Positions 49,955 to 60,500 of a stretch of DNA of 64,000 bases are shown here, one piece after another. Origin of the DNA: Euclidia mi (lineage: Eukaryota; Arthropoda; Insecta; Lepidoptera; Erebidae); NCBI GenBank assembly GCA_944739405.2, contig OX123182.2:97642051-97706050 (forward strand). Direction: 5' to 3'. Positions within the stretch are counted from its first letter, which is position 1. Every line of letters begins with the position of its first letter. The position numbers and the translations under genes are program-made. The notes under the pieces were generated by a model. The model saw only the letters and a list, made by a program, of their open reading frames with translations. It was not told the origin of the DNA and made no database searches.

Positions 49955-52318
49955 TGAAGCGGTTTGGCGGATACTGGTGTTCTCTATACATGAGAAGCAT
50001 CCTACCGCAATGCATTTACACGACCACCTAGAGAACGGCCAGCGAATATATTTTGATCCCGACAGCGTTGCTGAGCACTAGGAAAATCCGCGTCAAACAA
50101 CTCTCTTGGCATTTTCCAGGCTCTGTAAAATCGATCAGTTTGGGAGGTCCCTTACGTATGACGAGATGCCTTCATATTACACGTACGACAAGCAAAAGGG
50201 TGTTTTTAACCGACATTGACGAGGAAGTGCTGTGGAAGGTTTTCCGGGAAGTTTCAAGGACACCGCATTTTGTAGAGTTTATACCGTAAACACAAATAAT
50301 GTCGAATGCTATTTTCTGCTGTTGTTACTTCACACGGTCCGAAGCCCAACGTCTTTCGCCTTTCTGAGGACATTTGATGGCTTGGAGTATCCCACTTACC
50401 GCACAGCCTGCGTAGTACGTCACTTTCTCGACAGTGACCAATACTGGGATGACAACCTCGCGGAGGCGAGCGTCAGTGACAGTCCCAGCCGCATGCGTCA
50501 TCTGTTTGACGTCATCTTGGTGTGTTTGGTGGAGTCGCGAACGCGGTAGCTTTCTGGGAGAAGTATCGCCATCATCTGTCTGAAGATTTTCTACGAGCTT
50601 TGAGGCGTGTTACTAGAGACGAAGTCGAAGTAACTGATGACCGCGTTCTGAACACCTGTCTGAGTTCACTTCAAGACGTGGTCATTTCTATCAGCGGCAA
50701 TCCACTGGTCAAATATTTGTTACCAGCTTCCCAATCGTCACCGCATCAAGACCGTGAAAATTGGGAGTATAACGCTGAGACAATTTGAAATGACCACCTT
50801 ACGAATTTTACGACACCGTCCTTGAAAGCGTTGGGCAAAGCCAGGCTAAAATGTTTTTCTTGGATGCTCCTGGTGGAACAGGAAAAACATTTGTTACTAT
50901 TGGCATACTTGCAGAGATCAGGAGGCAAGGCAAAATTGTCATTGCTGTAGCGTCGCCGGCAATTGCTGCCACACTGCTTCCGGGTGGCAAGACAGCACAT
51001 ACCATGTTTAAATTTCCCATCGATTTAGAGAGCGCCGTAATACCCGTTTGTGGTGTGTCACGTAACAGCGATAAGGGACACGTGCTCAAGGATTGCTCTC
51101 TGATCGTATGGGATGAGCGTACGATGGCCAATAGGAAGGCAGTTCAGGCCATGGACAGAACCCTGCAGGACATCCGAATGAACGAGCATTTAATGGGTGG
51201 TCACAGTTCTGTTCAGTGACGATTCCCGACAAACGCTTCCCGTGGTGACGCGGGGATCGAGGGCTGACGAGGTGAGTCATCATCATCATCATCAGCCTTT
51301 AACAGTCCACTGCTGGACTAGGCCTCTCTTTTGAAAGGAGGAATTGGCCTACTATACCACGCTGGCCAAACGGGTTGGTATAGGGTTTGTATCAAGTTTC
51401 CCTTCTCTAACAGTGCTGTTCTTGCTCCCTCTGTCGGCTCTTACGACACCCATGGGATGATATGGGGTGGTGACATTCCGTATTCTTAATCCGTCACCAC
51501 ACGGACAAGGTAAGTGCTTCGTTGAAATTATCTTTGTTGTGGTCACGAGTTATACGAACTCGCTGCGCTTGACCATTAATATGAGAGCTCAGCTTGGCGT
51601 CAATGCACGTGCTCAACAATTCTCAGATGTCTTTCTAAGTCTTGGCGAAGACACTCTACCAGAGGAGAGAGGTGGACAGGTGGTGCTTCCAGAGTCTCTC
51701 AGTAGAGTTGTATTCAGCTTAGAATTATACAGCTGTATACCGTAATAGCAGAATTCGTGAGTGTGTGAGTGGCCTATTTTGACGCCCAAAAATGATCAGG
51801 CTGTAGCAATTAACGAATGCATTCTCTCGGAAATTGAGAGGAATGAAGTGGTCTACACCTCTTTAAACACTGTCGTCGAGAAAGAAAACGCCACACATTA
51901 TCCTGTGGAATTTCTGAACTCCCAGTCAGCAAGTGAACTTCCAGCGCATAGCATCAAGCTGAAGGTCGGTGTCCCGATTATGCTTCTTCGGAACCTATCT
52001 CCTCCGAAGTTGTGTAACGTGACCCGCCTGAAAGTCATCTCGCTCCACAGACACACCATTTAGAAAATTCTTACGGGTTGTGGCGTCAGCGAGGCAGTAT
52101 TTATACCACGCATTCCTCTCATACCTCATAATTCAAGCGCATACAGTTCCCCGTGAGTGTTTGCTTCGCGAAGACCATCAATAAGTCGCAGAGGCAGACA
52201 TTGAGGGCAGCGGGGGTCCTATATGTCGCTTGCTCCCGCGTCACCAGTCCTGACTCTCTTTACATTTTGGCTGCGGAGAGCCAAACCACTAATGTTGTAT
52301 ATCGAGAAGTCCTATAAG
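49955..52318 (+). pseudogene. Helitron RepHel remnant: inter-domain region and PIF1-like helicase
   Basis: The region preceding the helicase is recognisable as SEAVWRILVFSIHEKHPTAM, HLENGQRIYFDP, YYTYDKQKGVFNR, then CRVYTVNTNNVECYFLLLLL and YWDDNLAEASVSDSP. The helicase follows: KMFFLDAPGGTGKTFVTIGI (Walker A), LIVWDERTMA (Walker B-like), then after the SINE insertion LTINMRAQLGVNARAQQFSD, ILTPKNDQAVAINECIL, KLKVGVPIMLLRNLSPPKLC and GVLYVACSRVTSPDSLYILA. The Rep HUH nuclease is missing. Many stops and frameshifts occur, including TAG at about 50080 that copy 2 lacks. PIF1-like helicase would unwind donor DNA during rolling-circle transposition; this copy cannot encode it. Confidence 0.88.
51283..51512 (+). 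repeat. SINE family B inside Helitron 1 helicase
   Basis: The copy starts with (CAT)n CAGCCTTTAACAGTCCACTG, passes ACGCTGGCCAAACGGGTTGG and ends CCGTCACCACACGG. It splits the helicase between the Walker B region and the LTINMR motif. It is present at the same place in copy 2, so it inserted before the copies separated. Confidence 0.85.
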
Positions 52319-52367
52319 TATGTATTTTACCCTATTATGTATTCCTTATTTTCTCCATCTGCTTCAG

Positions 52368-52495
52368 TCACAACTTATGACTTAATTCAGCAGAATCACC
52401 ATAAAGTCATTTATTCAAAGCAGGCTGAAAATCAGCACTTTTTGAAGGTCAATTTTACAAAAGACAGTCTCCCTCTGTTACTACACTTTCTGCAG
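52368..52495 (+). other. Exon-like segment captured in Helitron 1
   Basis: A 45-base pyrimidine-rich tract ending CATCTGCTTCAG (acceptor, AG at 52366-52367) precedes 128 bases open in one frame. That frame reads TTYDLIQQNHHKVIYSKQAE, then NQHFLKVNFTKDSLPLLLHF, then LQ. It is followed by CTGCAG|GTATGA (donor at 52496). It lies after the helicase stop and before the terminal SINE, where it has no role in the known Helitron protein. I do not recognise the encoded peptide. The pattern fits capture of a host exon with flanking intron. Confidence 0.65.
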
Positions 52496-52559
52496 GTATG
52501 AAATATAAAGAAGAAACGGGTAAATGAATGTTATTTTAAAAGGTATATCTTCTCATATC

Positions 52560-52797
52560 TTCACGCTTTTTATCCCCGAAGGGGTAGTCAGAGGTGTATT
52601 ACACACCCACACTTCGCCAGATATGTTTCGGTCCCAATGTAATAGGGGGCGAGCCTATTGCCATCTACCGGGCACATTGTTAAGCGAGCGATAATTAATT
52701 AATATTTTTTAATACACACATAACTTTGAAAAGTCATAGGTGTACCCGGGGTAGCTGGGGATCGAACCCAAGACCATCGTCTCGGCAGTTTTAAAAG
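52560..52797 (-). repeat. Mosaic SINE near the Helitron 1 3' end
   Basis: It has the family A tail and body (ATCCCCGAAGGGGTAGTCAG, GGGGCGAGCCTATTGCC), then GCGATAATTAATTAAT and ACATAACTTTGAAAAGTCAT as in family C, then a tRNA-like head with GGGGATCGAACCCAAG. It is the same combination as at 3690. Confidence 0.8.
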
Positions 52798-52845
52798 GTA
52801 TAATCGTCGGTATTTATTTAATAGTTAGGTGCTGTATAGCGTTCA

Positions 52846-52873
52846 CGCAGACGACGTCGCGGGCAGCAGCTAG
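52846..52873 (+). terminator. Helitron 1 3' hairpin and CTAG terminus
   Basis: A 6-bp stem (CGC, bulged A, GAC / GTC GCG) with loop GAC at 52846-52861, spacer GGCAGCAG, then CTAG at 52870-52873. In Helitrons this palindrome marks the end of rolling-circle strand transfer. Confidence 0.9.
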
Positions 52874-53154
52874 TATTCGATATATACACGGGTTTCAAAA
52901 TTTGTGATACAGTCATATTCGATATAAGCTCCATTGTCTTCGCATCCCAAAATTCACACATGCCTTAAGATTTGCCCATGTTTGGAAAAAATATCACTTT
53001 TAGAATAAAATCGACCAAATTATCCTAATTACTTTAAAGAGAATTTTAAATGTGGACTTATACGACCAAGCCTGGCTACAAGCGTCTTTGCCCATACGTT
53101 TGGGTGGGCTCGGCGTTCGCAAAATTTCCAGTGTCAGTTTACCGGCGTTTCTGT

Positions 53155-53238
53155 CTTCGGTTCACAGCACGGAAGAGTTAACTAGGAAAATTTTATGACC
53201 TTCTCTAGTTAACTCAGAAGTGCTGTGCAAAACCGAAG
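53155..53238. repeat. Imperfect fold-back, about 31-bp arms
   Basis: CTTCGGTTCACAGCAC then GGAAGAGTTAACTAG (53155-53185) is mirrored by CTAGTTAACTCAGAAG then TGCTGTGCAAAACCGAAG (53205-53238), with a few mismatches. Confidence 0.8.
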
Positions 53239-53449
53239 CTAGAAACGCCTGGAAAATGGCTTGTTCAAGCACGGATTTGCCTACCAACCTATTCTCCCAA
53301 AGACTGTGGGACGCGACATCTTTAAATCTAACAGAGCGTGCTCGCTTGCTAGCTGTGGGAGGATGAAAATCTGGTATATAGGTTCAGGCACAACCAGCGT
53401 CCAACACTGGTACCATGTTGGACAATGAGACATTCCATATGCACGGAGC

Positions 53450-53489
53450 ACCTAAACGAAGACAAGTGGCAACTTGTCTTCGTTTAGGT
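53450..53489. repeat. Perfect 18-bp fold-back, 4-nt loop
   Basis: ACCTAAACGAAGACAAGT (53450-53467) and its exact complement at 53472-53489, loop GGCA, within the LINE relic. Confidence 0.9.
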
Positions 53490-54094
53490 ACTTCGTGTGT
53501 TTCTTCGCATTGATGTCATTGTGGAGAAGACGTCGATAGCCTCGGCCACCATGGGCTATCTTGCAGCAGAAGCGCTGGTAGAATTCCTTGTCATGCCCAT
53601 CTGAATGATATAATCCGTCGTGCTCTTGTCACGTCTGGCGTATCAGCTGTACTTGAACCAAATGGTACGCGTCGACGGTAAGAGACCTGATGGTATGTGA
53701 TTGTTGCCTTGGAAAATGGGTAGGCCTTTGGTGTGGGACGCAACCTGCGTAGACACCCTCGCGCCATCACATGTTCCAAGCACGGGAGGCCATGCTGGAG
53801 CTGCTGCTGCAACTGCGGAAAGTGCTCAAATGGCGCAAATACAGTAATTTAGTAAGTAATTACGTGTTTGAGCCGTTTGGGGTGGAAACGCTAGGCTCAT
53901 GGGGTCCGAGCGCTCGTTCTCTATTCCGGGAAATTTTTAAACGGTTAATTGACGTCTCATGTGACCAGAAGGCTGGTTTATTCTTTGCTCAAAGAATCAG
54001 CATTACCATCCAGCGTGGCATTGCTTCCAGCCTTCTGGGCACTTTACCCGATGACATTGATGCGGAGGCATTATACGACGCCTTAACTATGTAA

Positions 54095-54429
54095 ATATTT
54101 CACTTTCTAAAGGACGATGGGCGGAATCGTCCCCACCCATCAACAAAAATGAAATGTAGCTCAATTGACACATCTTGGTAAGATTATATTTTTTTACAAT
54201 GGGGACGTTGCCCAAAAGCATGGGGTTTTCATTGTAATTACGGTTAAACAAATATTCGAATAAATAAGTATTTTTGACGATTATTTGTAAACACCTACTC
54301 ATTTATGTATTCATTAGTGCACAGTGAACATAGACCAGTAATATTAACACTCACTATTGTTATTTGCCTACTATGAGCATTATAAGAAATAATAATTAGA
54401 AGAAAATGAATTTAAATGATTCATTCATT
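54095..54429. other. Spacer, nothing recognised
   Basis: AT-rich with no supported frame or family copy. Confidence 0.45.
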
Positions 54430-54600
54430 TATATTCTACTAGACGGCGCCAGCGGCCTCACCCGCGTCAATTATACATGGCTTCCTCTTGAATTATTATA
54501 TCTATTAAAAAAACCGCATTAAAATCAGTTGCGTAGTTTTTAACATTTAAGCATACATAGGGACAGACAGACAGAAGACAGACCTTGTTTTATACTATGT
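54430..54600 (-). repeat. Dispersed arthropod LINE-type terminal repeat
   Basis: CTAGACGGCGCCAGCGGCC, then AAAACCGCATTAAAATCAGTTG (first 20 bases typical), then CATACATAGGGACAGACAGA and TTTTATACTATGT. This text occurs widely in insect genomes as I remember it. The exact class is uncertain, and strand is assigned by analogy only. Confidence 0.5.
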
Positions 54601-54618
54601 GCTGATTATTATATAAGG

Positions 54619-55011
54619 GCAGCGATAGCCTAGAGGAGATACCAACGAATTGCCATGCAGAGGGAATCGGGTTCGAATCCATTGGTGCGCTCCAATAACT
54701 TTTCGAAGTTAAGTGCGTCTTAAATTGTTAATTATCGCTTACCCGTGCCTTGGAGAGCACGTTAAACCGTCAGTCCCGGCTGTCATGAAGATGTTTGACA
54801 GTCGTTACGTTGAGTCAGTACCCTCAAATAAACTGATACTGGTCTTAACCATGGAATATCGCTATCCCTTTGGGTTGCGGAGGTCAGACGGCAGTCACTC
54901 TGTGGAAAAGTTGATATTCTGTAATATCTGGTTAGACCAGAACGCGGAACTCGGGCTCTAAGGCTCTAAGTCTTAGATGCAACCCGGATAACGTTAGGGC
55001 GATGATGATTC
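54619..55011 (+). repeat. SINE family C, plus orientation
   Basis: The head GCAGCGATAGCCTAGAGGAG (A-box-like) and B box GGTTCGAATCC at about 54669 are followed by the ACTTTTCGAAGTTAAGTGCG segment, the long body shared with 44521-44900 (GTTGCGGAGGTCAGACGGC), and a GATGATGATT end. The 82-codon frame inside is not a gene. Confidence 0.85.
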
Positions 55012-56110
55012 ATTTATATTCGTTATTTTCCTTTTATTCATTCATAATCATTTAAATGTTTAAAAATACATTATTTTTTATTTTGTATAGTTAATAAATC
55101 ATGTTTTGTACTGTAATATAACCATAATGTCAAAATATCTTACAAGTGTAACATGAAAATATAGGTTAATTAATAATAATTAATTGTATTTTATTTATAT
55201 ATCCCACGGATTTAAGTAAAAAAAGGATTTTAATCAAGTAGTGAATACTTAAGGTACACATTGGCATCAGTTCCATGTGTGTTGGTATATGGGACGGAGC
55301 CCATACATTTTTGCCCATAGTCCTTTGTTTTTATGTTAGATTAGATTTTTTATTTTGAGGTTTTTGTATTAGATAAGATTAAGCTTCACTTATATACTAC
55401 TTATAAATTTTGTTACTTTAATGTTCTAACTTAAATAAAGCTCCATACAAAATGTCATACATGTATCTCTAATCTCCAAATCCATGGATAGATCAAATAT
55501 TGAAACTCACCGTAAATTAAGTTTTGATTCTAATCATAATATTACTGAGCAACGCAAATAAGTAAACTGAACCTGTGGGCGTTGCTGAATCTGGTTTCTC
55601 AAAGACCCTAAGTACTTGAAACATGTCTAAATTAATTTTCTTAGTTACGTTGTTCTCTTGAAATAACAGAACATTTGGAAACTACGAAGTGTAACGGAGT
55701 AAAATATCTACTCAAATTAATTCCGCAGATGTAAGTAAATCCGTAATATGTTTATTAATATGTCTATACTGCTAATAAGTTTAAGCGTCCCAGCCGCTAA
55801 ACCAAACATTATCTAAATGTGATATCTATTAGACACGGCGCTTAGCTTACTAACTTTTAGAACAGGTGTTGTCAACACGTAAGGCACATTGAGGTCATTT
55901 ATGTTGATATCTCAAATCCAAATTTTAACGAAATATTTTTAGTCTTAATTATTATGTTTATATACCATCATTACTTACCAAAATGTGTTATGTTGACTAG
56001 ATATTACCTCAGACGAGTATTAGTAATAGTTATGTATAAAATATAAGAGTTCTGAAATAAATAAAGATAAATTATCGTTTCTTTTTATGGAATTGGTAAC
56101 TTCAAAGTAA
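55012..56110. other. AT-rich spacer with a MITE remnant
   Basis: Around 55438-55512 the text GCTCCATACAAAATGTCATA then ATCCATGGATAGATCAAAT then CACCGTAAATT resembles one half of the palindromic MITE at 41679. Nothing else is recognised. A56110 is the host base before Helitron 2. Confidence 0.5.
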
Positions 56111-57054
56111 TCTATACATATAATAAAATGGTAGGAAAATCAAAACAGTACATTGAATATTTTTTTAAAAGAATACTTGGGGTGTGATCTACTATTGATA
56201 CCGAGGCCAAAAATATAGTTTTTAGAATTTTTGTCTGTTTGTCTGTTTATCTGTTTATCTGTTTGTCCTTATATCCGGGATAAAGTAAAAAAGTACTGCA
56301 TGGATTTACTTCAAATTTGGCACAAATATTATCGAAAAGTTGGGTCACCACATAGGCTACATATTATCACGCTATGACCTACAGGGAACGAGCAGAGAAC
56401 CTTTATTTCTTCAACGCATTCTGTAACAACGTGTAATGTAACAATGCATATTTGAATGTTGTTATTATGTTAACTATGCTTTAAGCTAGCTTCACACTAT
56501 AAAAATCACGCAATATAACTTAGGCTGATAAAAATAATTATTTGAATATAAGTAGAATTAAGACAATTTTAATGCAGCGCCATCTAAGAGAATTCAAAAA
56601 CATCAAGTCGAATTACATGTGTAAGCCCTTTTTGGATATAAATAATTCAAATTTAAACATGTTGGCGACGTTAATAGTTGTTTTCAAAAGTCATAGATGG
56701 AGTTGTACATTTTCTTCTAAAAATTTTATTTTTAATTCGTTTCAGAGATGTGCAAGACTATTAGTTGAAGTTATTTACTTAATTAACTACACCATCGCCA
56801 CACTTGATTGCTTACATAATTTCTGTCAGAATAAATAGTAATAGAGTTAGTACAAAATAAACATTTTGGTCACATTGGTGTAATTATTGCTTCTTAATTA
56901 ATATATTTTCATGTCGCATGTAAACTTGCTTTAAATTGTCTTCCGGGATATACATATAGCACGTACCTTTATTTGGATTAACTGTATGTAAAAATTAGTG
57001 AGATGTGGAACTAGCTAGATTAGTTTTACTCACACACAGCCACATTTATTGTTA

Positions 57055-59425
57055 CGTCTGAAGCGGTTTGGCGGATACTGGTGTTCTCTATACATGAGAA
57101 GCATCCTACCGCAATGCATTTACACGACCACCTAGAGAACGGCCAGCGAATATATTTTGATCCCGACAGCGTTGCTGAGCACTGGGAAAATCCGCGTCAA
57201 ACAACTCTCTTGGCATTTTCCAGGCTCTGTAAAATCGATCAGTTTGGGAGGTCCCTTACGTATGACGAGATGCCTTCATATTACACGTACGACAAGCAAA
57301 AGGGTGTTTTTAACCGACGTTGACGAGGAGGTGCTGTGGAAAGTTTTCCGGGAAGTTTCAAGGACACCGCATTTTGTAGAGTTTATACCGTAAACACAAA
57401 TAATGTCGAATGCTATTTTCTGCGGTTGTTACTTCACACGGTCCGAAGCCCAACGTCTTTCGCCTTTCTGAGGATATTTGATGGCTTGGATTATCCCACT
57501 TACCGCACAGCCTGCGTAGTACGTCACTTTCTCGACAGTGACCAATACTGGGATGACAACCTCGCGGAGGCGAGCGTCAGTGACAGTCCCAGCCGCATGC
57601 GTCATCTGTTTGACGTCATCTTGGTGTGTTTGGTGGAGTCGCGAACGCGGTAGCTTTCTGGGAGAAGTATCGCCATCATCTGTCTGAAGATTTTCTACGA
57701 GCTTTGAGGCGTGTTACTAGAGACGAAGTCGAAGTAACTGATGACCGCGTTCTGAACACCTGTCTGAGTTCACTTCAAGACGTGGTCATTTCTATCAGCG
57801 GCAATCCACTGGTCAAATATTTGTTACCAGGTTCCCAATCGTCACCGCATCAAGACCGTGAAAATTGGGAGTATAACGCTGAGACAATTTGAAATGACCA
57901 CCTTACGAATTTTACGACATCGTCCTTGAAAGCGTTGGGCAAAGCCAGGCTAAAATGTTTTTCTTGGATGCTCCTGGTGGAACAGGAAAAACATTTGTTA
58001 CTATTGGCATACTTGCAGAGATCAGGAGGCAAGGCAAAATTGTCATTGCTGTAGCGTCGCCGGTAATCGCTGCCACACTGCTTCCGGGTGGCAAGACAGC
58101 ACATACCATGTTTAAATTTCCCATCGATTTAGAGAGCGCCGTAATACCCGTTTGTGGTGTGGCACGTAACAGTGATAAGGGACACGTGCTCAAGGATTGC
58201 TCTCTGTTCGTATGGGATGAGCGTACGATGGCCAATAGGAAGGCAGTTCAGGCCATGGACAGAACCCTGCAGGACATCCGCAGGAACGAGCATTTAATGG
58301 GTGGTCACAGTTCTGTTCAGTGACGATTCCCGACAAACGCTTCCCGTGGCGACGCGGGGATCGAGGGCTGACGAGGTGAGTCATCATCATCATCATCATC
58401 AGCATTTAACAGTCCACTGCTGGACTAGGCCTCTCTTTTGAAAGGAGGAATTGGCCTACTATACCACGCTGGCCAAACGGGTTGGTATATGGTTTGTATC
58501 AAGTTTCCCTTCTCTAACAGTGCTGTTCTTGCTCCCTCTGTCGGCTCTTACGACACCCATGGGATGATATGGGGTGGTGACATTCCGTATTCTTAATCCG
58601 TCACCACACGGACAAGGTAAGTGCTTCGTTGAAATTATCTTTGTTGTGGTCACGAGTTATACGAAATCGCTGCGCTTGACCATTAATATGAGAGCTCAGC
58701 TTGGCGTCAATGCACGTGCTCAACAATTCTCAGATGTCTTTCTAAGTCTTGGCGAAGACACTCTACCAGAGGAGAGAGGTGGACAGGTGGTGCTTCCAGA
58801 GTCTCTCAGTAGAGTTGTATTCAGCTTAGAATTATACAGCTGTATACCGTAATAGCAGAATTCGTGAGTGTGTGAGTGGCCTATTTTGACGCCCAAAAAT
58901 GATCAGGCTGTAGCAATTAACGAATGCATTCTCTCGGAAATTGAGAGGAATGAAGTGGCCTACACCTCTATAAACACTGTCGTCGAGCAAGAAAACGCCA
59001 CACATTATCCCGTGGAATTTCTGAACTCCCAGTCAGCAAGTGAACTTCCAGCGCATAGCATCAAGCTGAAGGTCGGTGTCCCGATTATGCTTCTTCGGAA
59101 CCTATCTCCTCCGAAGTTGTGTAACGTGACCCGCCTGAAAGTCATCTCGCTCCACAGACACACCATTTAGAAAATTCTTACGGGTTGTGGCGTCAGCGAG
59201 GCAGTATTTATACCACGCATTCCTCTCATACCTCATAATTCAAGCGCATACAGTTCCCCGTGAGTGTTTGCTTCGCGAAGACCATCAATAAGTCGCAGAG
59301 GCAGACATTGAGGGCAGCGGGTGTCCTATATGTCGCTTGCTCCCGCGTCACCAGTCCTGACTCTCTTTACATTTTGGCTGCGGAGAGCCAAACCACTAAT
59401 GTTGTATATCGAGAAGTCCTATAAG
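57055..59425 (+). pseudogene. Helitron RepHel remnant, copy 2
   Basis: Layout as in copy 1: VAEHWENPRQTTLLAFSRLC is open here (TGG where copy 1 has TAG). Then CRVYTVNTNNVECYFLRLLL, KMFFLDAPGGTGKTFVTIGI (Walker A), CSLFVWDERTMA (Walker B-like), LTINMRAQLG, ILTPKNDQAVAINECIL and LKVGVPIMLLRNLSPPKLC. Frameshifts at the same places as copy 1 and the shared SINE B leave no complete helicase, and the Rep nuclease is absent. Confidence 0.88.
58385..58619 (+). repeat. SINE family B inside Helitron 2 helicase
   Basis: Same insertion as 51283-51512, with one extra CAT unit at its start. It shares the ACGCTGGCCAAACGGGTTGG text. Confidence 0.85.
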
Positions 59426-59474
59426 TATGTATTTTACCCTATTATGTATTCCTTATTTTCTCCATCTGCTTCAG

Positions 59475-59602
59475 TCACAACTTATGACTTAATTTAGCAG
59501 AATCACCATAAAGTCATTTATTCAAAGCAGGCTGAAAATCAGCACTTTTTGAAGGTCAATTTTACAAAAGACAGTCTCCCTCTGTTACTACACTTTCTGC
59601 AG
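59475..59602 (+). other. Exon-like segment in Helitron 2, one stop
   Basis: Same 128-bp segment with acceptor CTTCAG (59469-59474) and donor GTATGA (59603). Here CAG has become TAG at 59495-59497, so the frame open in copy 1 is closed after TTYDLI. Confidence 0.65.
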
Positions 59603-59667
59603 GTATGAAATATAAAGAAGAAACGGGTAAATGAATGTTATTTTAAAAGGTATATCATCTCATATCT

Positions 59668-59905
59668 TCACGCTTTTTATCCCCGAAGGGGTAGTCAGAG
59701 GTGTATTACACACCCACACTTCGCCAGATATGTTTCGGTCCCAATGTAATAGGGGGCGAGCCTATTGCCATCTACCGGGCACATTGTTAAGCGAGCGATA
59801 ATTAATTAATATTTTTTAATACACACATAACTTCGAAAAGTCATAGGTGTGCCCGGGGTAGCTGGGGATCGAACCCAAGACCATCGTCTCGGCAGTTTTA
59901 AAAGG
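59668..59905 (-). repeat. Mosaic SINE near the Helitron 2 3' end
   Basis: Counterpart of 52560-52797, with the same joined modules and boundaries. Confidence 0.8.
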
Positions 59906-59952
59906 TATAATCGTAGGTATTTATTTAATAGTTAGGTGCTGTATAGCGTTCA

Positions 59953-59980
59953 CGCAGACGACGTCGCGGGCAGCAGCTAG
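59953..59980 (+). terminator. Helitron 2 3' hairpin and CTAG terminus
   Basis: The hairpin at 59953-59968, spacer GGCAGCAG and CTAG 59977-59980 are identical to copy 1. Confidence 0.9.
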
Positions 59981-60040
59981 TAAAAAATATATTATTAGCA
60001 TCCACCTGTGAATATTAAATTGACGCTTAATCGTCTACTT

Positions 60041-60226
60041 CTAATTAAATAACTGTAATAAGAAATTATTTTCGAAACAATCCGCCAAAAGATTTGCATG
60101 CTTAATACCTGTATGTTTTTCCAAATACTCTAAAGTACGACATAGATCTTTATGAATTCTAGTGCTTAAACACTTCTGGAATAAATTAGGTTTGAGACAA
60201 ACATGTGGATTATTATTAGTGTACAT
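60041..60226 (-). other. Unrecognised 61-codon minus-strand frame
   Basis: It reads CLKPNLFQKCLSTRIHKDLC, then RTLEYLEKHTGIKHANLLAD, then CFENNFLLQLFN to a stop. An acceptor-like TTTATTCCAG precedes KCLST, so a terminal exon is conceivable. The amino-acid composition is more protein-like than most chance frames here, but there is no recognised domain. It could equally be chance or a TE scrap. Confidence 0.25.
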
Positions 60227-60349
60227 ATAGTGGACAGACCGACTTTAAAGTTGTAACACCCAGTCTTATTGCGTTGGAGATTAAAATGTTTATCATCATT
60301 ATATACGTGCCTATTGCTAAAAATAAAGCACACGATAGCATTTTAAGTC

Positions 60350-60500
60350 AATAAAAAGATTTGTTCTACTATCATGCTTTCCAGACGGGTTGCTATAGGC
60401 TTCGATGTCAAGTTTCCGTCTCTTTATAAATATTATTGTATTTTGTCCTCTTACGACACCCACATAATGAATTGAGCTACTGACACTTTGTATTTTTCTC
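60350..60500 (+). repeat. SINE family B fragment, degraded
   Basis: CTATCATGCTTTCCAGACGG, then GGCTTCGATGTCAAGTTTCC, then TCCTCTTACGACACCCACA parallels the family B text in the Helitrons. Confidence 0.55.

Larger units (their letters stand above)
48987..52873 (+). mobile_element. Helitron copy 1, TC...CTAG ends
   Basis: It begins TCTATACATATAATAAAATG after a host A and ends GGGCAGCAGCTAG before a host T, the expected A/T target with no TSD. A hairpin (CGC-A-GAC loop GAC GTC-GCG, 52846-52861) sits 8 bases before the terminal CTAG, the Helitron terminator. The interior holds an (GTCTGTTT)n tract, a broken RepHel coding region (49955-52318), a SINE B, an exon-like segment and a mosaic SINE. The Rep nuclease part is absent, so the copy is non-autonomous. 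It is almost identical to 56111-59980. Confidence 0.92.
53041..54094 (+). pseudogene. LINE ORF2 C-terminal relic with fold-backs
   Basis: Recognisable in sequence: LNVDLYDQAWLQASLPIRLG then GLGVRKISSVSLPAFLSSVH. Then NAWKMACSSTDLPTNLFSQR, SLGHHGLSCSRSAGRIPCHA, RRALVTSGVSAVLEPNGTRR, GRPLVWDATCVDTLAPSH and FEPFGVETLGSWGPSARSLF, ending DDIDAEALYDALTM at the stop at 54094. This C-terminal block is familiar from LINE-type proteins in many animals, though I cannot name the clade. It has several frameshifts and stops and two inverted fold-back insertions (53155-53238 and 53450-53489). The polymerase part is missing. Confidence 0.8.
56111..59980 (+). mobile_element. Helitron copy 2, TC...CTAG ends
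   Basis: Same ends as copy 1: TCTATACATATAATAAAATG after A56110 and CTAG at 59977-59980 before T59981. It has the same hairpin at 59953-59968. The length differs by 17 bases, mostly repeat units. The internal SINE B, mosaic SINE and exon-like segment are at equivalent positions. The two copies share nearly all disabling lesions, so they derive from an already defective parent. Confidence 0.92.
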
